From: Neckera pumila
Lineage: Eukaryota > Streptophyta > Bryopsida > Hypnales > Neckeraceae
Assembly (NCBI GenBank): GCA_963969595.1
Contig: OZ018417.1
Span: forward strand, 18,664,501-18,728,500
Reading direction: 5' to 3'
Length of the DNA: 64,000 nt
Under the pieces are notes generated by a model. That model was given only the letters and a program-made list of their open reading frames with translations. It was not told the origin of the DNA and made no database searches. A program made the position numbers and the translations under genes. Below, one piece after another: positions 33,465 through 43,694 of the stretch; positions within the stretch are counted from its first letter, which is position 1, and every line of letters begins with the position of its first letter.

Positions 33465-35095
33465 AAAAAAAACATATATCTGCTTTTGCCTGGTCTTATA
33501 AAGACCTTAAGGGGGTTCCCCCTGAGATCTGTGAGCATCATATTAACTTGAAAGAAGATGCTAAGCCAGTCCGGCAAAAGCAAAGACGACTGAACCCTAA
33601 ATATTCCTTGCTAGTCAAGGAGGAAATTGATAAATTGCTTGAAATTGGGTTTATTTATCTAGTGCCCTATAGTGAATGGGTTAGTGCTATTGTTATTGTT
33701 CCCAAAAAGAACAGTAAAATTAGAATATGCCAGGATTTTAGGAAACTCAATGAAGCAACAAAAAAAGATTATTTTCCCTTGCCCTTCACGGATTCTATTT
33801 TAGATGCCGTGGCGGGCCATGAAATTTATTCTTTTTTAGATGGCTTTTCCGGGTATAATCAAATTAGGTTAGCTAGAGAAGATCAATTGAAAACCACTTT
33901 TACCACAGATTGGGGTACATATGCTGCAATTGTAATGTTGTTTGGGTTGTGTAACGCACCCGCTACATTTCAACGATTGATGATGGTTGCTTTTTTTCCA
34001 TTCTTGAGGAAGTTCATGGAAATCTTCTTAGATGATTTCTATGTCTATGGAAAAAAACAAGACCATGTAGATCAATTGAGTCAGTGTTTTGAACAATGCC
34101 ATAAGTTTGGCATTTCTCTTAATGCCAGTAAATGTCAATTTTTGGTACCCTCGGGTAAATTATTGGGACATATAGTGAGTCAAAGGGGGATTGAATTAGA
34201 CCCAGATAAAATACTATTGATCACAGATTTTCCTAGACCAAAGACCGTGAAGGAGGTTAGGGGATTTCTTGGTCTAACTGGATATTATAGAAGGGCTATT
34301 GATTCATTTGCTGCTATAGCTTCTCCTTTGACTAAATTATTAAAAAAATTAGAAGTGGGTGCTCGGCCCACATGGGATGAGGAATGTGAGGTAGCCTTTA
34401 AACTATTGAAGGAAAAATTGAGTACGGCCCCGGTGTTAGTTCCACCGGATTGGTCTAAACCATTTCATGTCTATGTGGATGCTTCTAATGTAGCTTTAGG
34501 TTGTGTATTGAGTCAAAAAGATAATAAAAATTTAGACCATCCTATTTATTACGCGAGTAGACAGTTAATAGCTGCTGAGAAAAATTACACAACAACAGAG
34601 CGTGAAGCGTTGGATATGATTTTTGCTGTGCAAAAATTTCGCCACTATTTATTGGGTTATCCTTTTATTTTCTATGTGGATCATGACGCCCTCCGGTATT
34701 TAGTGAATAAACCGGATTTAAGTGGCCGATTGGCCCGGTGGGTTCTATTGTTGCAAGAGTTTAATTTTACAATAGTAGTAAGACCAGGGAAAAGCCATGG
34801 GAATGCCGATAACATTTCCCGGTTAGAACCATTAGCAATAGAGGCTTTACAACCCCTGGATGACCAATTGCCTGATGCCCATATTTTTGAAGTCGACATT
34901 ATTCAACCGGAATATGCTGAAATTTTAAAATACTTAAGATTTAATATTACACCAGAAGGGCTAAATTCCTCACAATTGAAAGCTTTTGTTTATAGGTGTG
35001 GACCTTATACATTACTTGGAGATGTCTTATATAAAAAGGGAAAGATGGTTTATTACGGAGATGTCTTTATACTCATGAAATTCCACTTGTGTTAG
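33449..35095 (+). CDS. E2 reverse transcriptase and RNase H
   Basis: 548 codons. The RT starts with FAWSYKDLKGVPP. It then shows IVIVPKKNSKIRICQDFR, YSFLDGFSGYNQIRLA (motif A Asp), FGLCNAPATFQRLM, and IFLDDFYVYG, where LDD is the FLDD form of the YxDD catalytic box. KLLGHIVSQRGIELDP and FLGLTGYYRR follow. RNase H follows from about residue 330: FHVYVDASNVALGCVLSQ (D), TEREALDMIFAVQKFRHYL (E), FYVDHDALRYLV (D) and GNADNISR (D). All catalytic acids are present. The frame runs out near 35,050, where a shift is needed to enter integrase. Confidence 0.96.
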   Translation: MGEILKKKHISAFAWSYKDLKGVPPEICEHHINLKEDAKPVRQKQRRLNPKYSLLVKEEIDKLLEIGFIYLVPYSEWVSAIVIVPKKNSKIRICQDFRKLNEATKKDYFPLPFTDSILDAVAGHEIYSFLDGFSGYNQIRLAREDQLKTTFTTDWGTYAAIVMLFGLCNAPATFQRLMMVAFFPFLRKFMEIFLDDFYVYGKKQDHVDQLSQCFEQCHKFGISLNASKCQFLVPSGKLLGHIVSQRGIELDPDKILLITDFPRPKTVKEVRGFLGLTGYYRRAIDSFAAIASPLTKLLKKLEVGARPTWDEECEVAFKLLKEKLSTAPVLVPPDWSKPFHVYVDASNVALGCVLSQKDNKNLDHPIYYASRQLIAAEKNYTTTEREALDMIFAVQKFRHYLLGYPFIFYVDHDALRYLVNKPDLSGRLARWVLLLQEFNFTIVVRPGKSHGNADNISRLEPLAIEALQPLDDQLPDAHIFEVDIIQPEYAEILKYLRFNITPEGLNSSQLKAFVYRCGPYTLLGDVLYKKGKMVYYGDVFILMKFHLC

Positions 35096-36159
35096 AGGGA
35101 TGTCATGTAGATGCTTGTGGTGGCCACTTTGCGGGGGATGTCACCGCAAGGAAGGCCTTGACATCCGGATATTGGTGGCCAAAAATGTTTCAAGATGCCC
35201 ACCAATATGCCCGTAGATGTGACCCGTGTCAACGTGTGGGTCGGCCCACACCAACAATGGCTATGCCATTGGTACCTATTTTAGCCTTAGCCCCCTTTGA
35301 AAAGTGGGGGATAGACTTTGTGGGACCAATAGCACAGCCCACAAAACGGGGGCGTAAGCGTTACATTTTAGTTGCCACTGACTACGCCACTAAGTGGGCC
35401 GAAGCAATGGCTACTAAAAATGATGATGCTCGTACGGTTGCTCGGTTTTTATATGAGAACATTATTTCCTGTTTTGGTTGTCCAATAGAACTTATTAGTG
35501 ATCGTGGGACACACTTTTTAAATGAAACTATCGAACAATTAACTAATACATTTCTTATTAAACATAGGAAAACATCGCCCTACCATCCTAGGGCTAATGG
35601 ACAGACAGAGAAAACCAATGGTATATTGTGTAAGATCTTGACTAAAACTATTGCTCAATCAGCCACAGACTGGGATGATAAGTTGTGGGGGGCATTATGG
35701 GCCTATAGAATTGCATACAAAGTGACCACACAATTTACTCCTTTCCAGTTGGTCTATGGTCAAGAGGCTATCCTCCCTATAGAGTATGAACTTCCATCCT
35801 TGAGAATAGCTATAGAAAATAGGTTGGATGATGACAATAGTTTAAAGGTCAGATTAGCTCATTTAGAAGCATTGGATGAGACAAGGAGGGATGCTTATTT
35901 ACATACTTATGCCATGCAAAAACGTCGTAAATCTTTCTATGATAGTAAATTGGGTGCTAAAACCTTCAAAGTTGGAGATTTAGTTCTATTGTATGATAGT
36001 AGGTTTTTTAAGTTTCTCGGGAAGTTACAAATACATTGGTTGGGACCCTATGAGGTAGTTGATATTAATTCCAATGGGTCTGCACAATTAAAGGATTTTG
36101 AGGGGAAGCTCCTTCCTACCCGCATCAATGGATATAGACTCAAACTTTATTATACTTAA
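35089..36159 (+). CDS. E2 integrase
   Basis: 356 codons. True homology begins a little upstream in this frame (CLYTHEIPLVLEGCH, about 35,060). The HHCC zinc finger is H-x6-H (CHVDACGGHF) with CDPC 30 residues on. The catalytic core has WGIDFVGP (D), LISDRGTHF (D) and NGQTEKTNG (E), so the DDE triad is complete. The C-terminal GPYEVV...G-A/S-xLKD block and GYRLKLYY follow. No chromodomain is seen. Integrase inserts the cDNA and makes the 5-bp duplication seen at the element's ends. Confidence 0.96.
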   Translation: MLEGCHVDACGGHFAGDVTARKALTSGYWWPKMFQDAHQYARRCDPCQRVGRPTPTMAMPLVPILALAPFEKWGIDFVGPIAQPTKRGRKRYILVATDYATKWAEAMATKNDDARTVARFLYENIISCFGCPIELISDRGTHFLNETIEQLTNTFLIKHRKTSPYHPRANGQTEKTNGILCKILTKTIAQSATDWDDKLWGALWAYRIAYKVTTQFTPFQLVYGQEAILPIEYELPSLRIAIENRLDDDNSLKVRLAHLEALDETRRDAYLHTYAMQKRRKSFYDSKLGAKTFKVGDLVLLYDSRFFKFLGKLQIHWLGPYEVVDINSNGSAQLKDFEGKLLPTRINGYRLKLYYT

Positions 36160-36601
36160 GCCGGGGTCGGCTTATTCTAAAAAGGGGAGAAGGAATGATT
36201 AATATTTTTATAATATGTATTAAGTTACTTACAAGTTTTTCAAATTTTTGGAGTTTAGTGGTTGTATGAGTGTATTTGGCATTATTAGTCATTTTGAAGG
36301 TTGAAGAAGGGTAGTTTTAAATAAATATAAGATACTTACAATATTAATCTCTATAGTGTAATAGCTAGATTATTTAAGAGTGGAGAGAAAAGGAAGTATG
36401 GGAGGGATTAATAAGAGAGGAAATGAAGAGTTTGATTAAAAATAAAAAAAAATAAAAAAAAATATATAAATAATAATTATAAACAGCAAGATCAATAGTT
36501 CAGTAGTGTTTGTGATAGTACCCTTAGCTATAGTAACAGTCACTATAGATTGTAACAATAGTTCGGCACTGACGGATACTATAGTTGAAGGCAAAAATAA
36601 A

Positions 36602-36632
<31 letters not shown>

Positions 36633-37305
36633 TAATAATAAAAATGAAAAAGAAAAAAATTGAAAACATGATAAAAATAATAAAAAGAAGATAAAAATAA
36701 ATACATAAATAAAATGAGAATAATAAGAGTGAAAAAAAAAAATTGAAAAAAAATGAATATTATATAGAAAGAGAAAAGTGTATAGAAAACATGATAAAAA
36801 GAAAAAAAATTTATAATAATAAATATTATTGAGGGAATAAATTAGGGATAAGGTATAGTGTTAATAAGGGAAATGTTAATTTAAGGGCTATTGATGAGAG
36901 ATACCTATTATACAAGAATTAAATGAAAGTGGTAATTTTTGGAAATCTATGGATGAGGATGGATGAACATCATGAGAGAACTTGAGAGGAATTGTACATC
37001 AATAGAATCATGACTGAAAGCCGCCATGGGGGGACAATAGTTGAGTGTTAGTTGAGGTTGGTTCCAACAACTTGAGGGAGAGGTGAGTACAGTCTTCAGC
37101 TTGGGAAGAGGAGCTGCAACTATAGTTTGAGCCAGAATTGGAGCATTGTGGGGAAGCGGCAAGGATTGGTGAGCCGGATTGTTGTAAGAGCTATAGTTGT
37201 CCAGGGTGAGAGCTGAAGGAGTGGAAGCCAGAGCGTAATTGTGAGCGGAATTGTAAGAGTGTGAGATTTTGGAGCGCAATTGTCAGTTGAGAAATTAGGG
37301 TTGCG
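36160..37305 (+). other. E2 AT-rich spacer between integrase and the extra ORF
   Basis: Non-coding, very A-rich on the + strand, with AAAT/AAT microsatellites at 36,593-36,645. From about 36,940 it becomes G-rich and leads into the extra ORF. Several CTATAG hexamers occur (36,355, 36,526, 36,543, 36,579, 37,118, 37,189). Confidence 0.8.
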
Positions 37306-39726
37306 ATGGAAAGCGCCCCGGGCTTGGCCATGAATGTCACTGAGGATCAATCGCAAATAGCACCAGAAGTGATGATGGAGACTGCGTCGAAGGAGGAAGA
37401 TGACGATTGTTTGTTGATTGGAGAGCGGGAGGGTATGATCAAATGGAGCCAAGTGAAGAAGATTAAATTGGAAGCGGAGGCGACACCAGCTACAATTGCT
37501 CCAACAGCTATAGTGAGTCCGGGGAATCAGTCACGCACAACAACAATCGAAAGCGCGCGCAGTTCTATGGTTGAGCCGGGGTTGCGTGTGAAGGAAGAGG
37601 TGGGGTTGGAGCCGGCACCGCGACGGAAATTGTCCAAATCAGAGCTATTGGCCAAGAAATTGAAGATGCAAGAGGAGCTGGAGCAATTGGACAAGGAGAT
37701 GGAGCAACAAACGGAGGAAGAGCGACGGATTGCAGAGTTGGAAGATCAATTGCAGAAGCTGCAGGTCGCTGCAAAGGAGCGAGAGCAATGGTTCCAGAAT
37801 CAATTGGACGAGGTGAAAGCCAGCCGTAAAAAGGAGAAGGCTGAATGGGATTAAACGATGGGAGAGAGGCAAGCTACCAATGTGAGATTGGAAGTTAAAC
37901 GGCAAGAGTCCAATAGATCATGGCAGGAGGTGCGTGTGAAAGTGGAGCGGTTGGAGAGCAACATTCGCCAAGAGCAAGAGTATTCAGCTCTCTTAGTGAG
38001 TGAAAAATCTCAACTTGAGGGAGAGGTGATGCACTTACGGGAGCTGGTCAATGGTGAAGGTAGCTCGATGGGAGAAGAATTCAAGGAAGTATCAATCGAC
38101 GCGGGTGTTTCTACTGCGAGGCGGGGGAAGCTCTTGAGAGCTGAGGATCTATTGAGTCTGACGGAGTGGCTACCACCAGTACAGCGAGTCGAGCAAGCGT
38201 ATCAATGGGATTGTGCAGTTTTCTATCTATTGTTGAATGTGCAGAATGGTGATCATCTCAATGTGCTTCAATTTGAGAAAATCTGGGCCAAGAGCCAGAG
38301 CTATAGGCTGGAGAATCTATTGGCGGAGATGTTGGTGAGGCGGGAGTTCACAGTTGAGGATCCGTTTCGGGCATATCTATTGATGGGAGACCTGGCAGCA
38401 CGGACCTTCCTCTATAGTGAAGAAGTGGAGCGTCAACAAGGTCTTAGAAGACTGCATGAGAAATCTATGGTCTTGGAGAACCGCACGCCAGCTTGTAGCA
38501 GTTGGACGATTCCAATTTTACAAGGATTTGACGAAATGGCCAGTCAATGGACATCCGCAGAGCTATTGGGTTGGAAGAATCGGTTGGGCCAATTGGTGCA
38601 GTGCTTTAAGGACGAGGAGTGGGCCAAGAACATGATCCAATTGTGCAAGGAACGGGTGGTGCGAGCAAATCAGGTGGATGTCCACCCATCCATTTGTTTT
38701 TACACCTATAGATTCCATGAGAGCCGCTTGAAGCAGTTATTCTTGGCAAGGGGACCAACGTCACTATTGCCTTTTCAAGTGGAGAGTGACAGTAGGCTGA
38801 AAAGTGCACATCAATTGGTGGTGAGACCTCCGGTGTTGTATGGTGTGGGACCTGATTTGGACGATTGGAGCCCATTATACGAGGTCATGATGGAGGACAA
38901 TAGATTCCTGGGTAAATACGAAAATTTGTTTGTAAAAAGGGATCACCAACCAGATTCACTATCGGGGGAACCTTTGGTATGGATGGGGAAGGATTTTGGG
39001 AGTCAAACGGAGATTCTTTTGCATCCAATTGAGGTTTTAATCCATCAAGAGAGAGGGGTGCGCCAGCCGGGGTTACCGCCACTGATTGCTCAGGATTCTC
39101 GATTGTGTAATGTTCCAAGGCGGTATCAATGGAGGGTGACCGATCGATTGGATACCCCGTGGTACAATTGGTGTCGTATGGAGGGGGAGTGGAATACAGT
39201 GACTGCGTGTGTGGAGAGCTTTCAAGCATTCTATCGAGACCACAGGGATCATTTGGATCCTGTTTGCTTTCGGCAAGCGGTGTTTTGCAATGCCTTGGCC
39301 TATTGGTGCCAAGAATATCAATTGATTATGGATCCCCGGATTGGAGGCCGACAGGGACAAGATGGACAGATCTATACGAAGATCAAGTATCTTTCTTCGA
39401 GAAGGCTACGATTGTTTGAGCTCATGTGCACGATGCACTTTCTTCAGGGGGCCCACAACGTGATCCTTGATGAGTACAAGGGTAGCCGATATGCGGCTAT
39501 GGATACGTTCCATAGATTACAAAAAGGTGGAGACCTGGAGCGGCGTAGGCTGGGCTAACAGGCCCTCCACAAGCAAATGGATCTTCACAATGCAATGGTT
39601 CTAGAAAGAGGTGAAGGCGAACTGCTACGGATGCCATTGGAGTGGCACAATAGTAATACTTCGTGCCAAGTGGACCGGGTGTTAGTGGCACCATCGACTT
39701 CCAAGGCGGGGTTCAAGAAGAAATGA
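37306..39726 (+). CDS. E2 extra ORF downstream of integrase, unknown function
   Basis: One + frame of about 805 codons, with TAA stops at 37,852 and 39,556 and a final TGA at 39,724. Codons 1-182 have an acidic N-terminus and then a long heptad-rich coiled coil (SELLAKKLKMQEELEQLDKE and on), continuing after the first stop to about codon 250. The rest, about 500 codons, looks like a folded globular domain rich in Trp, Tyr and Cys (QWDCAVFYLLLNVQNGDHLN, WLPPVQRVEQAY, FQAFYRDHRDHLDPVCF). No signal peptide, transmembrane segment, nuclease or chromodomain motif is visible, so it does not look like an envelope. The ORF is distinctly GC-richer than gag-pol. OTA-clade elements often carry an extra ORF here, but I do not recognise this one. 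Confidence 0.75.
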
Positions 39727-39852
39727 GCTATAGCGGTGTTCTGTAATCGGTTCTCTTGAAACTTTCCATGTATTCCTTTTGGGTGGGAATTTCTATGGAT
39801 GATGTCATGTGTTGTAGATATCTCATCTTTTTTGTAGTTGCGGGGACGCAAC

Positions 39853-39870
39853 TATGTGGGAAGAGGGCTA
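39853..39870 (+). other. E2 polypurine tract
   Basis: TATGTGGGAAGAGGGCTA immediately before the 3' LTR. A purine-rich stretch in this position primes plus-strand DNA synthesis. Confidence 0.7.
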
Positions 39871-41151
39871 TGTAGTCGTAGAATCTATAGATAATCTGTT
39901 CATAGTAGTAAATTTTGGTTAAGTCCTTCCATTTTCATAAATCTATAGTATTTGAGGAGTTAATATGTTGATATTATTGGTTATACATGGATTTACTAGA
40001 GGATGTTATCAATGGATGAATATTTTGGAATGAATGGGTTGTAACTATTGATGCGGTTATTCAACCGGCCGGCTGAAGGGAGAAAAGAAAACAATTGTGA
40101 AAGTGCAGACCCCAGTCTGGAGTGGAAGTCCAGAGCTCGTGCGTTTGTAGATCGGCAATGCGTGAGGATTGATAGCTGTGAGTTTGTGTGTTTGTGCTGT
40201 AGTTGGTGAGTGTTGGATTGTTCTATTGTGTTAGTGTCTATGATGGTTGGGCTGGATCGATTGATATTACGGAGTGAAGTTGTGTAAGGAATGAGGAGCA
40301 ACTGTAAAATCAATATGGAATATAATGTTGAATTAAACAGAAATGGTGTATTGTTGTGATGGCTTACATGGATTCAATTGGTGCTTGTATGTGTGTTTGA
40401 TTCTGTGTGATTTGAATCTATTGATGTTGATGTGTGGTGGAGTTCTATAGTCTGTGAGTTTTTGTGGTTGTTGGAAGTTGTTGGAATGAAGATAAATCAA
40501 TTGTGTTGTGAATGTGTTCTGGATTGAAACATTGAGTGTTAGATCTATAGATTCAGATTTTAGAGGAATGGTCCATTGAGTGCTTAGAAAGTAATGCTGA
40601 ATAGTGATAAATTTCAATTGGGATATCAATTGTGAATGAACTGAGAATGTACGAATGAGTGGATTCTATAGAAATAGAGGTAAATGTCAATTCTGCCGTG
40701 AGGAGAATTATCCACAGCAATTGTGTAAAGAATTTGTAGTTGGAACTAAAAAGCAATTGGTACCGGAGCATAAAGAAGTAAATCATGGTGAACCAGATCT
40801 CCATGGAAGCTGACAAGACTATAGTGAAGAACGGAGTTGGAGTTCAAGCTAAAGAATAAAAAGCAATAGATCATGGAGGGTGAAAGAGGAAATAAGATTT
40901 GAGATCATAAAGAGTGATTTAACAATTGATATGATAAGTTCATTAACCTTGGTTTTTAAATATAATAAACCTGAATTATTATTTATTGATCTGCGGTGTC
41001 AAGCCAAGTATTCCCTTTACCTTTAATTGTGCACAACTTGGGTTGATTAGTCTCCCTTAGGAATTATCCATAGCATATCCAAACCTCCCCGCGAACGAAC
41101 TTTAAACTATAGAATTTAGCAATATTAGTTTATGGTAAATTCTTATCTACA
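39871..41151 (+). repeat. E2 3' LTR, 1,281 bp
   Basis: Same length as the 5' LTR with three substitutions. It ends ATCTACA followed by the AGACT duplication. Confidence 0.98.
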
Positions 41152-41156
41152 AGACT

Positions 41157-42695
41157 CCACTTGGATTGGTACAAATGTGTACACTGCCTCAAAGAGCTAC
41201 CAATTCGGTGGCACATATGCAAAGCGCCATGAATCAAATTCTAAAGGACTTTGTGCCTAAGAAAACTATACTCTTTTTGGATGACATTCCAATTAAAGGA
41301 TGCGAGGAAAATGAAAGAGATTTGACCGTTCAAGATGATGGCTGCAGAGCTTTTGTAAACAATCATATCAGTGATGTGGAGAAAATCTTGAACAAACTTG
41401 AGGAAGTGAAGTTGACTCTGTCAATTGACAAGTCTCAATTTTGAGTAGATGAGATTTTGGTAGTTGGACACTTGTGTGGTACCTATGGTCGAAAATCTAA
41501 TCCTGAAAAAGTGGATGCTATTGGAAGAATGAAAGCATGTGGTAATGTCACTGAAGTAAGGAGGTTTTGGGGAGCTTGTGCCTTCTATCAAATTTGGATT
41601 CCTCATTATGCTCATATATCAGAACCTCTGTACAAACTATTGCACAAGAAGAACAAGTTTCTTTGGGGGCATGAGCAAGACTTGGCTATGGAAGAACTAC
41701 AGAAGGTTTTGGAATCACCACCGGTTCTCAAACAAGTGAATTATGATTGCAAGAGACCGATAATTGTAACTTTGGACACAAGTCCAATTGCCATTGAATG
41801 GGCTATTGGACAAGATGATGAGGAAAGGAGAAGATTTGCTATTCGATTTGGAGCAAGGATCTTGACAGAGCGTCAGAGAGCATATCCACAAGTGAAAAGA
41901 GAATTATGGGGTGCTCTAACAGCTCTCAAAGCAGATAGAAACTATCTAATTGGAGCAGAGGTGGTATTGGAGACGGACTGCTTACCTTTGCTGGGAATGA
42001 TTACAAATTGTTCTTCACCAGACATTGCAATGCTTTGCTGGATAGCCTACATCAAATCTTTGAATCTTGTTCTAGTTCACATTGAAGGCAAAAAGAATTG
42101 TGTTGCCGATATGTTATCTAGAGCAAGATATTTCAATGAAGAGGGGATGACGGCATATGAAGCTGACGAAAAATTGTTGCATAAAGGTTATGTGATGAGA
42201 ATTGATGGTGAGAGTTCATCCACAAAGGCTTTACCTTTCACGGCTAATATCCATGAAGGGAAGTTGAAAGACATTGGGCTCTATTTAAGTACAATGAAAC
42301 GACAAGAAGGCTGGATGGATAAGACATTTAAAGACATCAGACATCAATCCTATGGGTATCTTTTAAACGAAGGATTCCTATGGAAGAGGGCAAAAAGAGT
42401 TGGTGAAGTGCCATTGAGAGTGGTAGGAGACTTCGTGATAAAGACTCAAGTATTGAAGGAGTTTCATGATACACTTTGGGCTGGTCATAGAAGAGTTTGG
42501 GCCACCTATACAAAAGTCAAGGAGAGATATTGGTGGAAAGGGTTATCCAAAGATGTTGAAGAATTTGTAGCTTCATGCGTGGCGTGCCAATTGCAATCAA
42601 AAATTCGACACAGGGATGAATTGCATCCTACTTATCATGTTGCTATCCATTTTCAATGGATGATTGACTTGGTTGCCATGCCTAATGCATTGTAG
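41157..42695 (+). pseudogene. E1 RT 3' part, RNase H and integrase N-terminus
   Basis: The reading resumes after E2 with GLVQMCTLPQRATNSVAHMQ and TILFLDDIPIKG (catalytic FLDD). A TGA stops it at 41,442, after SIDKSQF. The same frame goes on through GHLCGTYGRKSNPEKVDAIG and RRFWGACAFYQIW, then RNase H blocks (IIVTLDTSP, YPQVKRELWGALTALKADRN, VVLETDCLPLLG, NCVADMLSRARYF). The integrase HHCC finger follows (EFHDTLWAGHRR ... CVACQ), and WMIDLVAMP carries the first catalytic Asp. It ends at a TAG at 42,693. Confidence 0.93.
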
Positions 42696-42754
42696 GGAAT
42701 GAAGTACCTTGTTTTGGCTCGAGAAGAGCTTTCAACTTTGTTGAAGGAAAGGCT

Positions 42755-43651
42755 TTGAGGACCAAAACAACGGAGAATGTATGCCGATTTATACTTGAAG
42801 ATATTTTTAGTCGGTATGGTAATATTGGTCAATTGAGAGCTAATAGAGGAGAGCTAAATGCAGCTGAAGCCAGAGAATTTTTTCGAAGATATGGTGTGCA
42901 ATTGAAGCTGACAACAGCCTATAATCCTGAGGCTAATGGTAAAATCGAGAGAGGGCATCCTCCGATTATTCATGCCCTAGTCAAAGCATGTAAGGGGAAA
43001 CCTAGGTTGTGGCCAAAACTGCTTCCATTTGCTCTATGGGTTAATAGAACCACACACAGTACTGTAACAGGTTACATGTCTGTGGAGCTTATGTATGGCT
43101 ACAAGCTAATGATGCCTGGAGAGAGAGATGTTCCTACTTGGGCATTTTTTTCATGGAAGGATAAAATAAGCAGAGATAGATAATTAGAGCTCCGCATTCA
43201 ATAGCTTGGAAGGTTGCCGGAGAATCTTGATACAACACTAGAAAGATTAAAGGCTGCAAGGCTGAGCAACAAGGAGCGGTTTGATAAGACACATCGATTG
43301 AGGACGAAGAAAATTGCAGAAGGTGATTGGGTGCTTATATTTGATAGTACCTTGGAGCACCAGCACAGCACGGTGCGAAAGTTCTCAAACCGATGGTTTG
43401 GGCCCTATGCAGTGGTGACAGTGCACAATAATGGCACTTATTCACTTTGTGAGCTGGATGGGACCTCTATATGTGTGCCAGTAGCTGACAAAAAAATCAA
43501 TGCTTCTCGGAGAAGAAATGGAAGATTCCATAATGAAGACCTTGATGGTTTTCTACTTTCAGATGAAGAATACAATGATGAGCGAGCTGATGAAGAGTTT
43601 GAAGGATGTGAAGATGCAGTGCACAATGAACAAGATGATGAAGAGGATTAA
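42755..43651 (+). pseudogene. E1 integrase core and C-terminus
   Basis: In a new frame after a frameshift or deletion around 42,700-42,750. The second catalytic position reads LRANRGELN, with Asn where Asp is expected. The glutamate is present (NGKIERGHP). Stops at 43,181 (TAA) and 43,202 (TAG) break it before the C-terminal domain (GDWVLIFDSTLEHQ, NRWFGPYAVVTVHNNGTY), which ends in an acidic tail. With the changed Asp and the stops it should be inactive. Confidence 0.88.
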
Positions 43652-43671
43652 ACTTGACACATACCGGAGGA

Positions 43672-43694
43672 TGTACAGGTTTAGAGGGGGTGCA
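43672..43694 (+). other. E1 polypurine tract region
   Basis: AGGTTTAGAGGGGGTGCA directly before the 3' LTR start TGTCGTGTTG. Confidence 0.6.

Larger units (their letters stand above)
27944..41151 (+). mobile_element. E2: 13.2-kb OTA-type (Athila/Tat-like) Ty3/gypsy retrotransposon
   Basis: Two 1,281-bp LTRs flank an interior with gag, protease, RT, RNase H and integrase in gypsy order. A further long ORF lies before the 3' LTR. A 5-bp target duplication AGACT (27,939-27,943 and 41,152-41,156) brackets it, and removing it restores E1's RT. The primer-binding site TGGCGCCGCTGCCGGGGA and RT blocks such as FGLCNAPATFQ are typical of the OTA (Athila/Tat) clade, which often has long 3' regions with extra ORFs. 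The LTRs differ by three substitutions, so insertion was recent. The coding region nevertheless contains several in-frame stops and two frame changes. Confidence 0.97.

Noticed and set aside
37306..39726. E2 extra ORF as an envelope gene
   Set aside because: No signal peptide, transmembrane anchor or glycoprotein-like cysteine pattern is visible.
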